This document shows positions 47,283 to 56,024 of a DNA stretch of 64,000 nucleotides, piece by piece. Under the pieces are notes generated by a model. That model was not told the DNA's origin and made no database searches. It saw only the letters and a program-made list of their open reading frames with translations. The stretch covers positions 1 through 64,000 of the forward strand of contig JAQUTW010000006.1 in NCBI GenBank assembly GCA_028694215.1, given 5' to 3'. Origin of the DNA: Paludibacteraceae bacterium (lineage in GTDB: Bacteria > Bacteroidota > Bacteroidia > Bacteroidales > Paludibacteraceae). Made by a program: the position numbers and the translations under genes. How positions within the stretch are numbered: position 1 is the stretch's first letter; the number at the start of each line of letters is the position of its first letter.

Positions 47283-47314
47283 CAAAAGTAGAAGTTTTTT
47301 TTGAGTTATGCAAC
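47283..47314 (-). promoter_or_regulatory. Promoter of the purB-guaB-guaA-purA operon
   Basis: Minus-strand TACTTTTG at 47290-47283, with GTTG at 47314-47311 (20-bp gap) or TTTG at 47317-47314 (23-bp gap). Predicted start near 47280; untranslated leader of about 170 nt to purB. Confidence 0.7.
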
Positions 47315-47368
47315 AAAATTTATCAACAATTTAAAGAAAAACAGAAAACGAGTATAATAGTGTCTACT

Positions 47369-47875
47369 TTACCTAATTGTAAAAGTAAAGCAATACGATT
47401 CAAGGAATATTTTCCTGAACATAGTAGGCATATCATAATTTTTTATTGAATTTTTCCATGCTGATTCTTTAGAAAACAGATTATCTGAATAACCAATAAC
47501 GGTATCATGTCTGAATTTTATCACTCTCCCATCAGCTAATGTTACATATATACTATCAAAAATTTCTTGTGCCAACACATACGGCTCTATTGCCAAACAT
47601 TTTGAACGAAACAACTCTTGTTCATTTTCTTGATCATATCCAATCTGTTCATTGCTATTTGTCAATTGAAAATTAGAAGGGGAAAACGCCCCTGAATAAT
47701 CAGAAGCATTATACCAATCACGATAGTTTTGATATTCTACATTCGGATATAACATTACCGAGATAACATCCGATGTTGCATTCTCAATATATATAGCTGT
47801 TTCTTTATTCGTTATTGTTGTACAGGAAAAAATGACAAGCACCACAGCCAAACAAACACCTATTTTTATTTTCAT
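47369..47875 (-). CDS. Small lipoprotein of unknown function
   Basis: A 168-aa protein with signal peptide and lipobox IFSC (Cys18). The rest is beta-rich with Tyr/Asn-rich text (NVEYQNYRDWYNASDY) and no motif I recognise. It is a single gene on the minus strand between the EF-G2 terminator and the purB promoter. Start at the ATG that opens the signal sequence. Lipid anchoring is predicted from sequence; function unknown. Confidence 0.8.
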   Translation of the reverse strand: MKIKIGVCLAVVLVIFSCTTITNKETAIYIENATSDVISVMLYPNVEYQNYRDWYNASDYSGAFSPSNFQLTNSNEQIGYDQENEQELFRSKCLAIEPYVLAQEIFDSIYVTLADGRVIKFRHDTVIGYSDNLFSKESAWKNSIKNYDMPTMFRKIFLESYCFTFTIR

Positions 47876-47900
47876 AGATTCATCACTTTAATAATTACAA

Positions 47901-47940
47901 AATCCCAATGCGCAAAGCAAACTTTACACATTGGGTTTTC
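47901..47940 (-). terminator. Terminator after the EF-G2 gene
   Basis: CCCAATG (47905-47911) pairs with CATTGGG (47930-47936) around an 18-base loop; on the minus strand a short T run follows. A weak but correctly placed terminator. Confidence 0.6.
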
Positions 47941-47958
47941 AGTTAAAACGACAAAATT

Positions 47959-50121
47959 TTAATCTTTATCCTGTTGTGTGGCTTCGTATTCTTTCAAAAG
48001 TTTTTCCTGTACATCCATCGGGCAGAGTTCATACGAAGCAAACTTCATGGTAAATGAAGCACGTCCTCCCGAAAGTGAACTCAATGTGGTGGAATAACTC
48101 GAAAGCTCTTTCAACGGCACTTTAGCCGACAGTTTTTCAAAACCTTTCTCGCTATGCATTCCCATAATCACTGCACGACGTCCCTGTAAATCGCTCATCA
48201 CATCGCCCATACGATCGGACGGAACCAGCACTTCCACATCGTAAACAGGTTCAAGAAGTTTTGGTCCTGCAGCTTTAAAGGCTTGTGCAAAAGCATTACG
48301 TCCGGCAAGGCGGAACGAAATTTCGTTGGAATCTACAGGGTGCATTTTTCCATCGTAAACAATGACACGCACATCACGCGCATAAGATCCGGTCAATGGT
48401 CCCTGTTCCATTCTGTCCATCAAACCTTTCAAAATAGCAGGTAAGAAACGTGCATCGATGGCACCACCGACAATACTGTTTACAAAGACGAGTTTGCCGC
48501 CCCACTCCAACGGAATTTCCTGTGTGTCGCGCACACTGATTTTAAATTCCTGTCCGTTGAATTTATAAACATCCTGTGTGGGAACGCCTTCTACATAAGG
48601 CTCTACAATAAGGTGAACTTCACCAAACTGCCCTGCACCACCCGACTGTTTTTTATGACGATAATCGGCACGGGCACTTTTTGTAATAGTTTCACGATAT
48701 GGGATTTTCGGTTCAAGGAACTGAATCGGCATTTTGTCGTTATTTTCAAGCCGCCATTTCAATGTGCGTAAATGAAATTCTCCCTGACCGTGAATAATGG
48801 TTTGCTTCAACTCTTTCGATTGTTCCACTATCCATGTGGGATCTTCTTCGTGCATACGTGTCAATAGTTCGCTCAATTTTTCTTCTTCACCATTATTGAC
48901 CGGTTTTATTGCACGGCGATATTTCGGATCCGGATATTTGATGGTTGAAAATTCATAAGTACAGCCTTTGGCGTCCAAAGTATTGCCGGTACGCGTATCT
49001 TTAAATTTCACGGTTGCACCGATATCACCGGCAACCAATTGTTCTACTTTTGTTCTGTTTTGACCTGCCACACAGAAAAGTTGGCTGATACGTTCTTTTC
49101 CATCATTACGGGTTACATTTGTCAAATCGTCACCTTCTTTAACCACACCGGACATTACCTTAAAATAAGAGACTTCACCAATGTGTGGTTCTACACTTGT
49201 TTTAAACACAAACAAACTGGTCGGACCATTGGGATTTGGCGCCACTTCTGTACCTTCCTTATCTACGGGATTAGGCATTTTATTTGGTGGAAGTACCACG
49301 TTTCCAAGAAATTCCATTAAGCGGCGAACTCCCATGGAGCGTCCGGCACACACGCAAAATACAGGAAACATATCACGTTGAGCCAAACCCTTACGAATAC
49401 CTTCACGCATTTCTTCTTCGGTAAGAGTTCCCTGCTCAAAATATTTATCCATCAAAGCCTCATCATTTTCGGCTGCTGCTTCCAACAACGCATTATACAG
49501 TTCGGCAGATTTTTCTTTCTGGTCTTCGGGTATATCTAAAATTTCAGGTGCGCCACCTTCGGGTTTCCACCGATACATCTTTTGTTTTAATACGTCAATT
49601 ACCGCATTAAAATTTGGACCGACATTTACCGGATATTGCACAAGCACTACTTTATTGCCATAATTTTCTTTCAGTTGTTCTACCGTTTTCTCAAAATCCG
49701 ATTTTTCGGTATCCAACTGATTTACCAAAAAGATAACCGGTTTGTGAGCTTTTTCAGAATAACGAAAATGATTTTGTGTGCCAACCTCAACCCCATATTG
49801 AGCATTCAGCAAAATAACCACTTGATCTGTAACTTCCATCGATGTAATGGCACCGCCAATAAAGTCATCAGATCCCGGACAGTCAATAATATTCAGTTTT
49901 TTATCAAGCCATTCCGCACAAACCACGGTTGGAAAAACCGAATATCCGTACTCTTGTTCAACAGGGAAATAATCGGAAACAGTATTCTTGCCTTCAACCG
50001 TTCCTTTACGTTTTATAGCTCCACTCTCGAAAAGCATGGCTTCTACAAGAGTGGTTTTCCCGGAGCCGGAATTCCCCAATAACGAGATATTCCGAATTTC
50101 ATTTGTTTGATATACCTTCAT
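47959..50121 (-). CDS. fusA2: EF-G2-type translation factor with altered GTPase motif
   Basis: 720-aa EF-G paralog. G1 is GNSGSGKTTLVEAML instead of AHIDAGKTT, and G3 is DCPGSDDF where canonical EF-G has DTPGH: the catalytic histidine is missing. G4 reads NQLD. Domains II-V follow (PYRETITKSARADYRHKKQS, then GGRASFTMKFASYELCP near the end). This matches Bacteroides EF-G2, a paralog reported to support translocation without GTP hydrolysis and to help gut colonisation under carbon limitation. A strong pssA terminator precedes it; no consensus promoter is visible. Functional inference comes from the family. Confidence 0.88.
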   Translation of the reverse strand: MKVYQTNEIRNISLLGNSGSGKTTLVEAMLFESGAIKRKGTVEGKNTVSDYFPVEQEYGYSVFPTVVCAEWLDKKLNIIDCPGSDDFIGGAITSMEVTDQVVILLNAQYGVEVGTQNHFRYSEKAHKPVIFLVNQLDTEKSDFEKTVEQLKENYGNKVVLVQYPVNVGPNFNAVIDVLKQKMYRWKPEGGAPEILDIPEDQKEKSAELYNALLEAAAENDEALMDKYFEQGTLTEEEMREGIRKGLAQRDMFPVFCVCAGRSMGVRRLMEFLGNVVLPPNKMPNPVDKEGTEVAPNPNGPTSLFVFKTSVEPHIGEVSYFKVMSGVVKEGDDLTNVTRNDGKERISQLFCVAGQNRTKVEQLVAGDIGATVKFKDTRTGNTLDAKGCTYEFSTIKYPDPKYRRAIKPVNNGEEEKLSELLTRMHEEDPTWIVEQSKELKQTIIHGQGEFHLRTLKWRLENNDKMPIQFLEPKIPYRETITKSARADYRHKKQSGGAGQFGEVHLIVEPYVEGVPTQDVYKFNGQEFKISVRDTQEIPLEWGGKLVFVNSIVGGAIDARFLPAILKGLMDRMEQGPLTGSYARDVRVIVYDGKMHPVDSNEISFRLAGRNAFAQAFKAAGPKLLEPVYDVEVLVPSDRMGDVMSDLQGRRAVIMGMHSEKGFEKLSAKVPLKELSSYSTTLSSLSGGRASFTMKFASYELCPMDVQEKLLKEYEATQQDKD

Positions 50122-50161
50122 AATGTATTAGATATAAATTAGTTAATAAAAATTTGACCAC

Positions 50162-50208
50162 AAAAAAAACGATTAGGAAATGTAAATACTTTTTTTGACA
50201 TTTCCTAA
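50162..50208 (-). terminator. Terminator after pssA
   Basis: TTAGGAAATGT (50173-50183) pairs perfectly with ACATTTCCTAA (50198-50208) around a 14-base loop; on the minus strand an eight-T run follows at 50169-50162. Confidence 0.82.
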
Positions 50209-50258
50209 CCATTTCAATATGTTTTATAACACAAAAAACTTATTTTTTTTAAACCACT

Positions 50259-50936
50259 TTAATGTTTCAGTTTTTCAACCAAAACTTTCCCTAACGACAT
50301 TATCAAATACCACAAAATAATTATAGCAAAAGCATCTAATTGGAAACAGGCGAGCAAGACGACGCAACCTATAAGAAAAATATAACGTTCCTTGTTTTCA
50401 GCCCACTTCAAAGAGTGTATTTTCAACGAAAACATAGGAAAAGAGCTTACCAAAAGATATGAAAAGAGCAATACAAGAATTAAAGTTACGCAAGAATTTT
50501 GCAAATCGGCAGGAACAGTATAGGCGAACCCTGTCCAAAACAAAGCATTGGCAGGAGTTGCCAAACCGACAAACGACGTTTTCTGATTTTCATCAATATT
50601 AAATTTTGCCAAACGCAATGCCGAAAAAATGGTCAATAAGAAGCCCACATAAGGCAGAGCCATACAATACACATTGAGCGGTTGTAGCAATGAAAAGGCG
50701 ACCATTCCCGGCACCAATCCAAAACTAATAAGGTCGGACAACGAATCCAACTCTTTACCTATATCGGAATAGGCTTTTAAAGCACGCGCCATAAATCCGT
50801 CCAAGAAATCGAATATCGCCGACAACATCACAAACAACAATGCCATTTCATAAGCTGCATTGTAGGCAGCTATCACACCCAAAATTCCCGAAAACAAATT
50901 CAGGCAGGTAATAGAATTGGGAATATATTTCTTCAT
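50259..50936 (-). CDS. pssA: CDP-diacylglycerol-serine O-phosphatidyltransferase
   Basis: Inner-membrane enzyme making phosphatidylserine, the precursor of phosphatidylethanolamine. The CDP-alcohol phosphotransferase motif is present as FDFLDGFMARALKAYSDIGKELDSLSD (D-G-x2-A-R-x8-G-x3-D-x3-D; quoted in adjoining parts), and N-terminal PNSITCLNLFSGILG is typical. About seven membrane helices. I use ATG 50936 (MKKYIPN), giving 225 aa, because 15 upstream codons lie over the promoter. Own promoter at 50961-50968. Confidence 0.93.
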   Translation of the reverse strand: MKKYIPNSITCLNLFSGILGVIAAYNAAYEMALLFVMLSAIFDFLDGFMARALKAYSDIGKELDSLSDLISFGLVPGMVAFSLLQPLNVYCMALPYVGFLLTIFSALRLAKFNIDENQKTSFVGLATPANALFWTGFAYTVPADLQNSCVTLILVLLFSYLLVSSFPMFSLKIHSLKWAENKERYIFLIGCVVLLACFQLDAFAIIILWYLIMSLGKVLVEKLKH

Positions 50937-50960
50937 AATCAAAAGTATTTTTATCGTCGA

Positions 50961-50968
50961 CAAAGATA
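50961..50968 (-). promoter_or_regulatory. -7 element for pssA
   Basis: Minus-strand TATCTTTG at 50968-50961 with ATTG at 50992-50989 (20-bp gap). Predicted start near 50958, about 22 nt before the chosen ATG. Confidence 0.6.
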
Positions 50969-50994
50969 CTACTTTGAACAACGATTGACAATAT

Positions 50995-51453
50995 TTACCG
51001 TTTTTTACTGAACAAAAAAGTTTTTTTCAACACAAAATTGACACAAGCCACAATGAATGCCGTTACCAATTTGGATATCAGATAATTATTGGGTCCAAAT
51101 AGTGCTTCAATAAAGACATATTCGGTAAAAACATACATAAACAATTCTGTCAAGCCCATGCCAAGTCCGGCAATAAGCGTAAAACCGGCAAATTCAGCCC
51201 AATGATTCGACAGACGTCGCTGGTCAAAAACCCACACAACACTCATCAAGTAAGTGATAATCAAGCCTACAAGATTACCACACACTGCACTGACAAGATA
51301 ATGCCAGCCTACAAACTCGGTCAGCAGCCACAAAACCACAAAATCGGCGACAAAAGCTATTCCTCCCGAAATACCATAACGCACAATCTGCCAAAACAGA
51401 TTCGATGTCGGCGATGTCAATTTGACCTTTAAATCTTGAATAAAAACTGCCAT
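50995..51453 (-). CDS. GtrA-family membrane protein
   Basis: 152 aa with four hydrophobic helices and the GtrA pattern RYGISGGIAFVADFVVLWLL, GLIITYLMSVVWVF and C-terminal FVLKKTFLFSKKR. GtrA-like proteins are thought to help move lipid-linked sugars or other polyprenyl-linked precursors across the membrane. It starts 13 nt after the end of the PAP2 gene in the same direction. Substrate not predictable. Confidence 0.9.
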   Translation of the reverse strand: MAVFIQDLKVKLTSPTSNLFWQIVRYGISGGIAFVADFVVLWLLTEFVGWHYLVSAVCGNLVGLIITYLMSVVWVFDQRRLSNHWAEFAGFTLIAGLGMGLTELFMYVFTEYVFIEALFGPNNYLISKLVTAFIVACVNFVLKKTFLFSKKR

Positions 51454-51466
51454 TCTATAACTCAGT

Positions 51467-52135
51467 TTATTTTTTACACAAATCTATCAGCGATTCATCT
51501 TCCCACGCATACCGTTTGCGCTGATACAACCAATAAGTAAGCAGCGTCATTACAACACCAATCATCGATCCGACCAATACATCTTCTGCAAAATGCTGTG
51601 ACAGATAAATGCGTGAATAAGCTGTCAGCAGTGCCAACACAAAAAATATCGGTGCAAGCCATATCCGCTTTTGAAAAACAATTGTCAAACAAAGCATTAG
51701 TGAAAATACCGCTGCCGTATGACCGGACGGAAAACTATTCATGGCATGAAGTGCGACACCATCTACCTGATGCAACACAACATCAGGAAAATTCATATTA
51801 AAAAACAAACTTGGGCGCGGAGCCGCCACCAAAACTTTAATCGGATACACCACTAAAGCTGCCATAAGTTGTGCCACCGACACCACCAACGCATCGCCAA
51901 CTTTATAAAACAGTAAAAACACGGCAACAATAAACGGTCCCCATGCTCCCAACTCTGTAATGTATTTAAAAAATATATCTTGAAACGCGTTCCACAAAAC
52001 ACTGCCGGTTGACAAATAATCAAGTGTCAGCAAAAGGTGTAAATCACCCTGCTCTGTGCATAACACCGTTACAAGCAATCCAATAAAAAACAACACATAA
52101 AGTAACAAGAAAAGTTTACAGGCTTTTGAATTCAT
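51467..52135 (-). CDS. PAP2-family membrane phosphatase (LpxE/undecaprenyl-PP type)
   Basis: 222 aa, about five to six helices. All three phosphatase motifs are present: KVLVAAPRP (K-x6-RP), FPSGH, and SRIYLSQHFAEDV (SR-x5-H-x3-D). Possible substrates are lipid A phosphates (LpxE/LpxF-like), undecaprenyl diphosphate or phosphatidate-type lipids. The neighbouring phosphoethanolamine transferase (22-nt gap upstream) favours a lipid A role, by inference. Catalytic competence is supported by the intact motifs. Confidence 0.88.
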   Translation of the reverse strand: MNSKACKLFLLLYVLFFIGLLVTVLCTEQGDLHLLLTLDYLSTGSVLWNAFQDIFFKYITELGAWGPFIVAVFLLFYKVGDALVVSVAQLMAALVVYPIKVLVAAPRPSLFFNMNFPDVVLHQVDGVALHAMNSFPSGHTAAVFSLMLCLTIVFQKRIWLAPIFFVLALLTAYSRIYLSQHFAEDVLVGSMIGVVMTLLTYWLYQRKRYAWEDESLIDLCKK

Positions 52136-52157
52136 TGTTTCACACTTTTAAGTTATA

Positions 52158-53705
52158 TCATTCAAAAATATTCATTTCTTCATTATAAACAGGGCTGTCG
52201 ACAGACAAAAAATTCAACACACTATGAAAAACATGGTGTTGTGTCAAAAAGTCATTGGATTTCAAATGTTTTGAGTTATCCGACAACCAAACAATAAAAG
52301 GAATCTCATATTGTTCTTTGGGAGCAATGCCCATTGGGACTCCGTGCATATACAAATTGCTTTCGCCCAACGATTCGCCATGGTCGGACACAAATAACAT
52401 CGTACTGCGATAATCTTTCAACTGCTGCAAATCTTCAATGATACTGTGTAAGATATAATCGGTATAGACAATTGTATTATCATAAGCATTCATCAACTCT
52501 TCATGCGAACAGTCAGCCAACTCTACACTATTACAAACCGGTTGAAAGGTTTCAAATCGAAACGGATATTTTTTATTGTACTGCGGACCATGACTTGTAC
52601 TGGTGTGCAATACAATCAGAATTTTATTCTTTTCACTTGCTAATATTTGTTCTTTCAGTCCACTTAAAAGCACTTCATCATAATCGCAATCTGCTTGACA
52701 GAGTGTTTTTAAATCATCTTGGGTTTGATACTTTTCGATATGAATGGGAGGCTCACCCCAGTTGGTCGTTCTCCAAATAACCTCTACATTATTTCGATAC
52801 AGATAGTTGGGTAGAATCTCATACAAATCACCGGTATCCGCATGTTCCAAAATACATTTCAAACTGCCCGTTGTATAAGTTGTGCATGAATTGGCCTTAA
52901 AAGCAAACACATTAGGCGTTTGCGACAACAGCGGATTTGTATTTTTATTGTAACCGTAAAGCGAAAAATTCTGTCTTCTCGCCGATTCGCCAATAACTAA
53001 AACAACCACTGCTTTCTCATTATCTTTAATGGTGGCATCGGGCAATAAAATCTCTTTGGCATTTTCCTGCTGTTTATGAATCTGAAAAAGTGCCGCATTG
53101 ACTGAATATGACCATGGCATAACCAAGCCACCCAACACTTTGGAATTTTTATCAATCCACAACCAATTACTTGCATTTGCAAATGCTACAACGACAAGAA
53201 ACAACAATGTAAGCGAAGATGTGATTGAAAATCGTTTCCAAGTGCCATAAATAATTTTGACTTTGAAAATGTAGATACAGGGAAGAACACCCAACAAAAC
53301 AACATAAACTATCAGCATAAAGGAAAAGAACCCCGAAGCCTCTGCATAATTGGTATTAAACACATTACCAATCATACTTTCATCTATTATAACATTATAT
53401 GTATCGATAAAATAGACAGAAACTGCATTCAACAGAAAAGATAATGCCAATAAAATTTTACCTACAAACCGACATAAAAACAAAAACAGATAAAAAGCAA
53501 AAAAATTGGCAACCAGCACAATAACAACCAAACTAACAATAATAATTACACCGTTCCAACTTGAACAATTGACACTGTCTGCTACAAATTTAAAAAATGG
53601 AAAATAAAAAAACAGACCATTAATAAGGCTCATTAACCCTGCAAAATAAGTGAGTTTTACATTGTCGGTCAGTGCCGACCAAATTTTCTTAAGATTCCAC
53701 TGCAT
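52158..53705 (-). CDS. Phosphoethanolamine transferase (EptA/CptA-type)
   Basis: 515 aa: five N-terminal membrane helices (to about residue 175), then a periplasmic sulfatase-fold domain. Visible active-site parts are VIGESARRQNFSLYGYNKNT (first metal ligand), SCTTYTTGSLKC (nucleophilic Thr) and LFVSDHGESLGESNLYMHG (metal ligands). It moves phosphoethanolamine from PE onto lipid A or LPS core, which lowers negative charge and gives resistance to cationic peptides. A consensus promoter precedes it. It is followed by PAP2 and GtrA genes. Acceptor is inferred, not shown. Confidence 0.9.
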   Translation of the reverse strand: MQWNLKKIWSALTDNVKLTYFAGLMSLINGLFFYFPFFKFVADSVNCSSWNGVIIIVSLVVIVLVANFFAFYLFLFLCRFVGKILLALSFLLNAVSVYFIDTYNVIIDESMIGNVFNTNYAEASGFFSFMLIVYVVLLGVLPCIYIFKVKIIYGTWKRFSITSSLTLLFLVVVAFANASNWLWIDKNSKVLGGLVMPWSYSVNAALFQIHKQQENAKEILLPDATIKDNEKAVVVLVIGESARRQNFSLYGYNKNTNPLLSQTPNVFAFKANSCTTYTTGSLKCILEHADTGDLYEILPNYLYRNNVEVIWRTTNWGEPPIHIEKYQTQDDLKTLCQADCDYDEVLLSGLKEQILASEKNKILIVLHTSTSHGPQYNKKYPFRFETFQPVCNSVELADCSHEELMNAYDNTIVYTDYILHSIIEDLQQLKDYRSTMLFVSDHGESLGESNLYMHGVPMGIAPKEQYEIPFIVWLSDNSKHLKSNDFLTQHHVFHSVLNFLSVDSPVYNEEMNIFE

Positions 53706-53757
53706 ACGTTACAAAGCAAAATTAAAAGTTCAACTCAAATTTCTATAAAATATAGGG

Positions 53758-53788
53758 CAAAGGTACATTTTTTTCATTAGCTCACAAA
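53758..53788 (-). promoter_or_regulatory. Promoter of the phosphoethanolamine transferase operon
   Basis: Minus-strand TTTG at 53788-53785 and TACCTTTG at 53765-53758 with 19 bp between: a full consensus. Predicted start near 53754, ~50 nt before the ATG. Confidence 0.72.
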
Positions 53789-53864
53789 CAACAGACCGAC
53801 TGAGAAATTAAAATTGAGCACAATCAATGATTGCGCTCAAAAATAGAGTTCTGCAAACAACCTT

Positions 53865-55415
53865 TTACCGTTCAATCACATTGGCAGGCGTATTTTTAAA
53901 TTTAGGCATACAAACGCCAATGGAAGCTCCGATATAAGTTGGATCACAAATAATATACTTTTTGCCCTTATGCTGCAAGAAATCGCCATCAATATTCTCG
54001 GTAAAACGCACTGCTGTGGCAATATGATTGGGATAATCCAACAAGACAACATCCATGCCCATCAATTCACGTACAAGATACGAAAACAAAATAGAACGGT
54101 CTTCACAATCGGAATAAGGATAATAAAAAAGTTCGTCCACAAAAAACGGTTTTTCGTAACCGAACTGCTCGCCGTCAGTTTTATAATCAAAAGCTGTTTG
54201 CACATAGTTTATCAACAAATTGACAGCATCTTTCTGCGATTTTCCTGCAATACTTTTTTTGAGTGTCGGCAACAGACTTTTTTGTAGTTCCCGACTCATA
54301 GGTGCTCTCATATAAACTTTAAAATCACACTGCGGATAATCTTTATAAAAATCCATTAACCGCTTGTTTACTACTGTCTGTGTGGAAATATCCATACGCG
54401 AAGTGCGTGATTTTTTTGTTTGTTCCACCGGCGACTTCATAGGTGATTCTATATCCATATCCACCACATTTTTTGCCACCGAAAAATCCGATTTGTAAGT
54501 ACTTAGCGAATTTCCTTCCGATTTTCTGTCGGTCAAAACGTAATATTTCACATCATTCAAGGTCAAAAACGACCGTTGATAAATCAATTGCTTGGTTCCC
54601 AGCAACAAGATAAGTTGATTATTTTTGCGTGCAATTTTGGCACGATAGCCCGATTGTGCCAACAGAAACATTTGCAAAGTTACGCTCTCATCTGTTTCCA
54701 TTCCATTTGTAAAACTCTCCGCAAAGTGTTTCGTGAGCAAATAATACGCCCAATCATTCAGCATGTTATCCGTTTTGGATTTTTTCAGTGCGTCAATGGT
54801 CGGCATATAGTCGGAATCGGCCAATTTACCCCACACATCGGACACATATTTTTCGGCAGTGCCACCCAGTTTGAATTTCATCGCTGATGTATAAGGAATA
54901 GATTCCTCCGTTCCATAAAAATCGAACGTAACAAATTTGCCGGACATTATAGGCACAGGTTGTGGCTGTTTAACCGGCTCTTTTTGTACTGTTTCCGGTT
55001 CTTTTTCTGCATCAGGTTTTACAGGAGGAGTTGGTTGTTTATTCACTATCGGTGGCAATGGCTGTTTGTCGTCCGGCTTTACCACAGGCTTCGAATTAAT
55101 AATTGGTTTCACGTCAGTCGGTTTTGCTACAGGAATTTGCGTAACAGGAGCAGGCTGATCCGGTTTTTTATATTCCACAGGCTTTACAGGAAACGGTTTC
55201 ATAGGAGCCGGAATGCCCTGCATTTCCTTAAATTGAAGCCATTCCTGTTTCAAAAATTCTTTGAATGCTTCATTTTCCTTCTTCACAAAATCAGAATAAG
55301 ATTCCTGTTCCGACTCTACAAAGTTGGCATACTCTTTTTCCATATCTTCCATGCTTTGAGCATGTATAGTGGCAACAAAGCCACACGCCAAAATAAAAAC
55401 GACCGTTTTTTTCAT
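53865..55415 (-). CDS. Secreted transglutaminase-like protein with proline-rich linker
   Basis: 516 aa. Signal peptide (MKKTVVFILACGFVATIHA) is followed by an acidic helical segment rich in Glu, Phe and Lys (to about residue 65), a Pro/Lys/Val-rich linker (residues ~70-155), an unknown middle part, and a C-terminal papain-fold region. Cys near 437 in SDCEDRSILF, His near 462 in YPNHIATAV and Asp near 491 in CDPTYIGASIG form the Cys-His-Asp triad of transglutaminase-like enzymes. It could be a protease, amidase or crosslinking enzyme in the periplasm; no T9SS tail is seen. The region upstream is a heptamer repeat tract without an obvious promoter. Confidence 0.75.
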   Translation of the reverse strand: MKKTVVFILACGFVATIHAQSMEDMEKEYANFVESEQESYSDFVKKENEAFKEFLKQEWLQFKEMQGIPAPMKPFPVKPVEYKKPDQPAPVTQIPVAKPTDVKPIINSKPVVKPDDKQPLPPIVNKQPTPPVKPDAEKEPETVQKEPVKQPQPVPIMSGKFVTFDFYGTEESIPYTSAMKFKLGGTAEKYVSDVWGKLADSDYMPTIDALKKSKTDNMLNDWAYYLLTKHFAESFTNGMETDESVTLQMFLLAQSGYRAKIARKNNQLILLLGTKQLIYQRSFLTLNDVKYYVLTDRKSEGNSLSTYKSDFSVAKNVVDMDIESPMKSPVEQTKKSRTSRMDISTQTVVNKRLMDFYKDYPQCDFKVYMRAPMSRELQKSLLPTLKKSIAGKSQKDAVNLLINYVQTAFDYKTDGEQFGYEKPFFVDELFYYPYSDCEDRSILFSYLVRELMGMDVVLLDYPNHIATAVRFTENIDGDFLQHKGKKYIICDPTYIGASIGVCMPKFKNTPANVIER

Positions 55416-55453
55416 AATAAAAAAATTAAAGATTCAAAAAACAACGAATAAGT

Positions 55454-55550
55454 GATTAATGATTAACGATTAGTGATTAGTGATTAACGAATTAGCGATT
55501 AGTGATTAGTCAATTCACCAGTTAGTCAATTAGTCGATTAGCCAATTATT
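55454..55550. repeat. Degenerate GATTARY heptamer tract (I)
   Basis: Upstream of the transglutaminase-like gene. From 55454 the units read GATTAAT, GATTAAC, GATTAGT, GATTAGT, GATTAAC, GAATTAGC, GATTAGT, GATTAGT, then a looser part with GTTAGTC, AATTAGTC and GATTAGCC. A weaker echo (GATTAGCCGG, ATTTAGTCAATTA) continues around 55597-55627. Confidence 0.85.
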
Positions 55551-55638
55551 TACAGATTTACAAATTAAATCAACATTAAACAGTTCGTCAGTTCACCGAT
55601 TAGCCGGTTTACTATTTAGTCAATTATTTCATTGTCCA

Positions 55639-56016
55639 CTATGAATTTGTTTCAACAGACAACTCCGCTTTCATCTCCAAATAAATATCTTCGCCTTTGC
55701 CAAGTGTGGCGTGCAATTTGAATGTCTCATTTTCTGTTTCAGTCAATTGCAAACGCACTTCCACGTTCGGATGTTCCAATGGCGTTACCAAAGTCGTCAA
55801 ACGACATTGCTGCAAATTATTCATTATCAAAGGCTTACATACCACCAATTCGGCACACTCTTTTATCATCTGGATATTACATACTCCGGGCGAAATCGGC
55901 TCATTGGGAAAATGTCCCTTATACACTTCGCAATCGGCATTCAATGAAATTTCAAACACACTTGTATCGCCTTCTGTATGGCGACCTGTAACAGTATAAT
56001 AGTTTTTTATCAACAT
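55639..56016 (-). CDS. FabZ-like hot-dog protein (acyl-ACP dehydratase family)
   Basis: 125 aa, one hot-dog domain. The FabZ/FabA-like core YKGHFPNEPISPGVCNIQMI holds the catalytic-type His (H-F-P) and P-G-V turn. The acidic residue usually on the next helix is present as a Glu in MIKECAELV. Short variants of this type act as 3-hydroxyacyl-ACP dehydratases in aryl-polyene/flexirubin or related pathways; no ketosynthase or acyl carrier protein is nearby, so the pathway is unknown. Lies 38 nt after the four-helix-bundle gene. Confidence 0.78.
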   Translation of the reverse strand: MLIKNYYTVTGRHTEGDTSVFEISLNADCEVYKGHFPNEPISPGVCNIQMIKECAELVVCKPLIMNNLQQCRLTTLVTPLEHPNVEVRLQLTETENETFKLHATLGKGEDIYLEMKAELSVETNS

Positions 56017-56024
56017 TTTATAAC

